64,000 bases of DNA from Longimicrobiales bacterium. GTDB lineage: Bacteria > Gemmatimonadota > Gemmatimonadetes > Longimicrobiales > Gaopeijiaceae. Location of the stretch: positions 1 to 64,000 of the forward strand of contig JANQDZ010000067.1 of NCBI GenBank assembly GCA_028278645.1, written 5' to 3'. The position numbers and the translations under genes are program-made. A model generated the notes under the pieces. The model searched no databases. It was not told where the DNA came from and worked only from the letters and a program-made list of their open reading frames with translations. Positions 62,612-64,000 of this stretch are shown here, one piece after another; position 1 is the first letter of the stretch; each line of letters begins with the position of its first letter.

Positions 62612-62766
62612 GATGGGCCTCCTTTCGGCCTGGGACGTTGGTGGTTGGAAAGAGCTGATGGTCCCAGCGTAACGGACCCTCGGAGGTTTCCAAGGCGGAG
62701 AATCCTGCCGCAGGCGGCAGAAATGGGTGCCTAGGCGGTGGGAGCCCGAGGCGGGAGGATGGAGGG

Positions 62767-63951
62767 ATGAACGAGACACGGCCCGACAACCCGGTGGCGT
62801 TTTTTGCGCGCACGAACTTCCGCAACCAGCGGAAGCTTTTTGGGATTCGTCAGGCTGACCGCCTCCAACACATGTACATCATCGGGAAGACCGGGACGGG
62901 CAAGTCCACCCTTCTGGAAACCCTCATGCGGGAAGACCTCCGCCTAGGGAACGGGTTCGCCCTTCTGGATCCCCACGGCGATCTCGTGGAGCGCGTCCGG
63001 GCCGCCGTTCCGAGCGAGAGGGCAGGGGACCTCATCGACTTCGATGTCCCCAACGCTAGGGCTCCCCTCGGGTACAATCCCCTCTCGGGGGTCCCGGTGG
63101 CTAAGCGTTCCTTGGCGGCTTCCGGGATCCTAGAGGTCTTTAAGAAGCTATGGCCCGACTTCTGGGGGCCCAGGCTGGAGCATATCCTGCGGAATGCCCT
63201 CATCGCCCTCCTTGATCAACCCGAGGCCACCCTCGCCGACATCCTGCGCCTTTTCGACGACCGGGCGTTTCGTCGGCGAGTGGCCGAGCGGGTTCATAAC
63301 GCAAGGGTTCGGGACTTCTGGCTCCGGGAATTCGAAGGGTACCCCGTGCGGTTCCGGGCCGAGGCCGTCGCGCCAGTCCAGAACAAGGTGGGGGCTTTTC
63401 TAGCAGATTCGGTTCTTCACGGTATTCTGACGCAGACCAAGAGCGCCTTTGACTTCCGGCAGGTCATGGACGAGAGAAAAATCTTGTTGGTGAATCTGGC
63501 CAAAGGTATGCTGGGGGAAGATCCAGCCTCCCTCTTCGGCGCGCTTTTGGTTTCCGGCCTTGGCGTGGCGGCGCTGAGCCGCGCCGCGATGCCGGACTCG
63601 GAGCGGCGGGAATTCTTCCTCTACTTGGACGAGTTCCAGACCTTCACGACCCTTAGCTTGGCCAGCATGCTCTCGGAGCTGCGGAAGTACAGAGTCGGTT
63701 TAGCGCTGGCTCATCAGCACCTTTCACAGCTTGAGCTCCCGGTCCGGGACGCGATTCTAGGGAACGTGGGAACGACGATCAGCTTCCGACTGGGCCTGGC
63801 CGATGCCGAGATCCTGGAGAAGGAGTTCTGGCCAGAGTTTCGGGCGAGGGATCTTGTGGGATTGCCAAACTACCAGGGGTACGTGAGGCTCATGGTAGAT
63901 GGGAGGGTGAGGAAGGGATTTAGTGCGGATTTGATTCCGAGTCCTAGGTGA
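62767..63951 (+). CDS. HerA/TraD-like DNA-pump ATPase, second copy
   Basis: The 394-residue compact ATPase has Walker A MYIIGKTGTGKSTLLETL (about 36-53), then ALLDPHGDLVERVR, and Walker B EFFLYLDEFQTFTTLS (about 282-297), then GLALAHQHLSQLE, and the arginine-finger-like VGTTISFRLGLADAE. It is complete and ends 49 bases before the window edge. It aligns with the ATPase core of the 1048-residue protein at 41749 but lacks its N- and C-terminal domains. The plus-strand orientation suggests that further transfer genes lie beyond the window. Confidence 0.87.
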   Translation: MNETRPDNPVAFFARTNFRNQRKLFGIRQADRLQHMYIIGKTGTGKSTLLETLMREDLRLGNGFALLDPHGDLVERVRAAVPSERAGDLIDFDVPNARAPLGYNPLSGVPVAKRSLAASGILEVFKKLWPDFWGPRLEHILRNALIALLDQPEATLADILRLFDDRAFRRRVAERVHNARVRDFWLREFEGYPVRFRAEAVAPVQNKVGAFLADSVLHGILTQTKSAFDFRQVMDERKILLVNLAKGMLGEDPASLFGALLVSGLGVAALSRAAMPDSERREFFLYLDEFQTFTTLSLASMLSELRKYRVGLALAHQHLSQLELPVRDAILGNVGTTISFRLGLADAEILEKEFWPEFRARDLVGLPNYQGYVRLMVDGRVRKGFSADLIPSPR

Positions 63952-64000
63952 GTCCAGGAAACCGAGTCTGATCCGTGGAAAAATCGGGCTGGTTCTACGC

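Larger units (their letters stand above)
34590..64000. mobile_element. Genomic island inserted in comM (right end outside window)
   Basis: The left edge is set by the break in comM. The element carries a large serine recombinase at the junction, two conjugation-type DNA-pump ATPases, attC-like sites with defence-type cargo, and regulators. The displaced comM 3' part is not found in the remaining window, so the island is longer than 29 kb. No relaxase or full type IV secretion set is seen here, so an integrative conjugative or mobilisable element is plausible but unproved. Confidence 0.85.

Noticed and set aside
34590-64000. CRISPR array
   Set aside because: No regularly spaced short direct repeats were seen; the repeated palindromes are unequal in length and bracket genes.
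34590-64000. Integron integrase (tyrosine recombinase)
   Set aside because: No frame has the R...HxxR...Y pattern; the only recombinase is the serine type.
1-64000. tRNA and rRNA genes
   Set aside because: I looked for cloverleaf and conserved rRNA segments while reading and saw none; a covariance search would be decisive.

Overview
The window looks like a high-GC, Gram-negative-type chromosome, plausibly Gemmatimonadota or a related lineage. The evidence is a TolC/MacA-type envelope pump, a lipoprotein with a clear lipobox, an MglA polarity GTPase, a FlgD-like/sorting-type C-terminus on a secreted subtilase relative, and BshB1 of bacillithiol synthesis. This taxonomic call is an inference from gene content; no rRNA or marker search was possible.

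Positions 1-34590 are ordinary chromosome. In order they hold: a secreted subtilase-like protein whose catalytic Ser position is Glu; a metallo-beta-lactamase (MBL) hydrolase; aroF; yraN; SRP RNA (ffs) directly upstream of dnaX-ybaB-recR; mglA-pgsA-cinA; an alpha/beta hydrolase; grpE and dnaJ; mnmA and bshB1 on the minus strand; a minus-strand TolC/adaptor/two-permease export operon with no visible ATPase; a creatininase-family amidohydrolase; a 1357-residue NtrY-like sensor kinase; an RsbRD-like protein; an aromatic amino-acid decarboxylase; the pnt transhydrogenase operon; a HAD phosphatase; and comM. Two copies of a 307-350 bp element, one between grpE and dnaJ and one between bshB1 and mnmA, fold into matching nested stems whose paired bases differ between copies. 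They look like a structured RNA family that I do not recognise.

At about 34590 comM is cut after its MNPC motif. Everything from there to the window end is a genomic island of at least 29 kb, whose far junction lies outside the window. A large serine recombinase sits at the junction, and its reading frame runs out of the island into antisense comM. The island carries two related DNA-pump ATPases, small membrane proteins, a CoiA-like zinc protein, a SWIM/PD-(D/E)XK/AraC-like cluster, an XRE regulator with repeated operator-like sites, and two stretches that look like integron gene-cassette arrays without an integron integrase.

In these arrays nearly every minus-strand gene is followed by an attC-like imperfect palindrome, several of which contain or abut the gene's stop codon. 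The cargo looks like anti-phage or conflict machinery. Array A (36.5-41.2 kb) holds a reverse transcriptase coupled to an MBL-phosphoribosyltransferase fusion, plus a membrane-anchored TPR-like protein. Array B (48.6-58.2 kb) holds a TIR protein, an Apea-like HEPN protein, a zinc-hook AAA ATPase, a possible DUF3800 protein, PD-(D/E)XK-like proteins and unknowns. The RT/MBL-PRTase pair and the arrays as a whole are the best candidates for an undescribed system.
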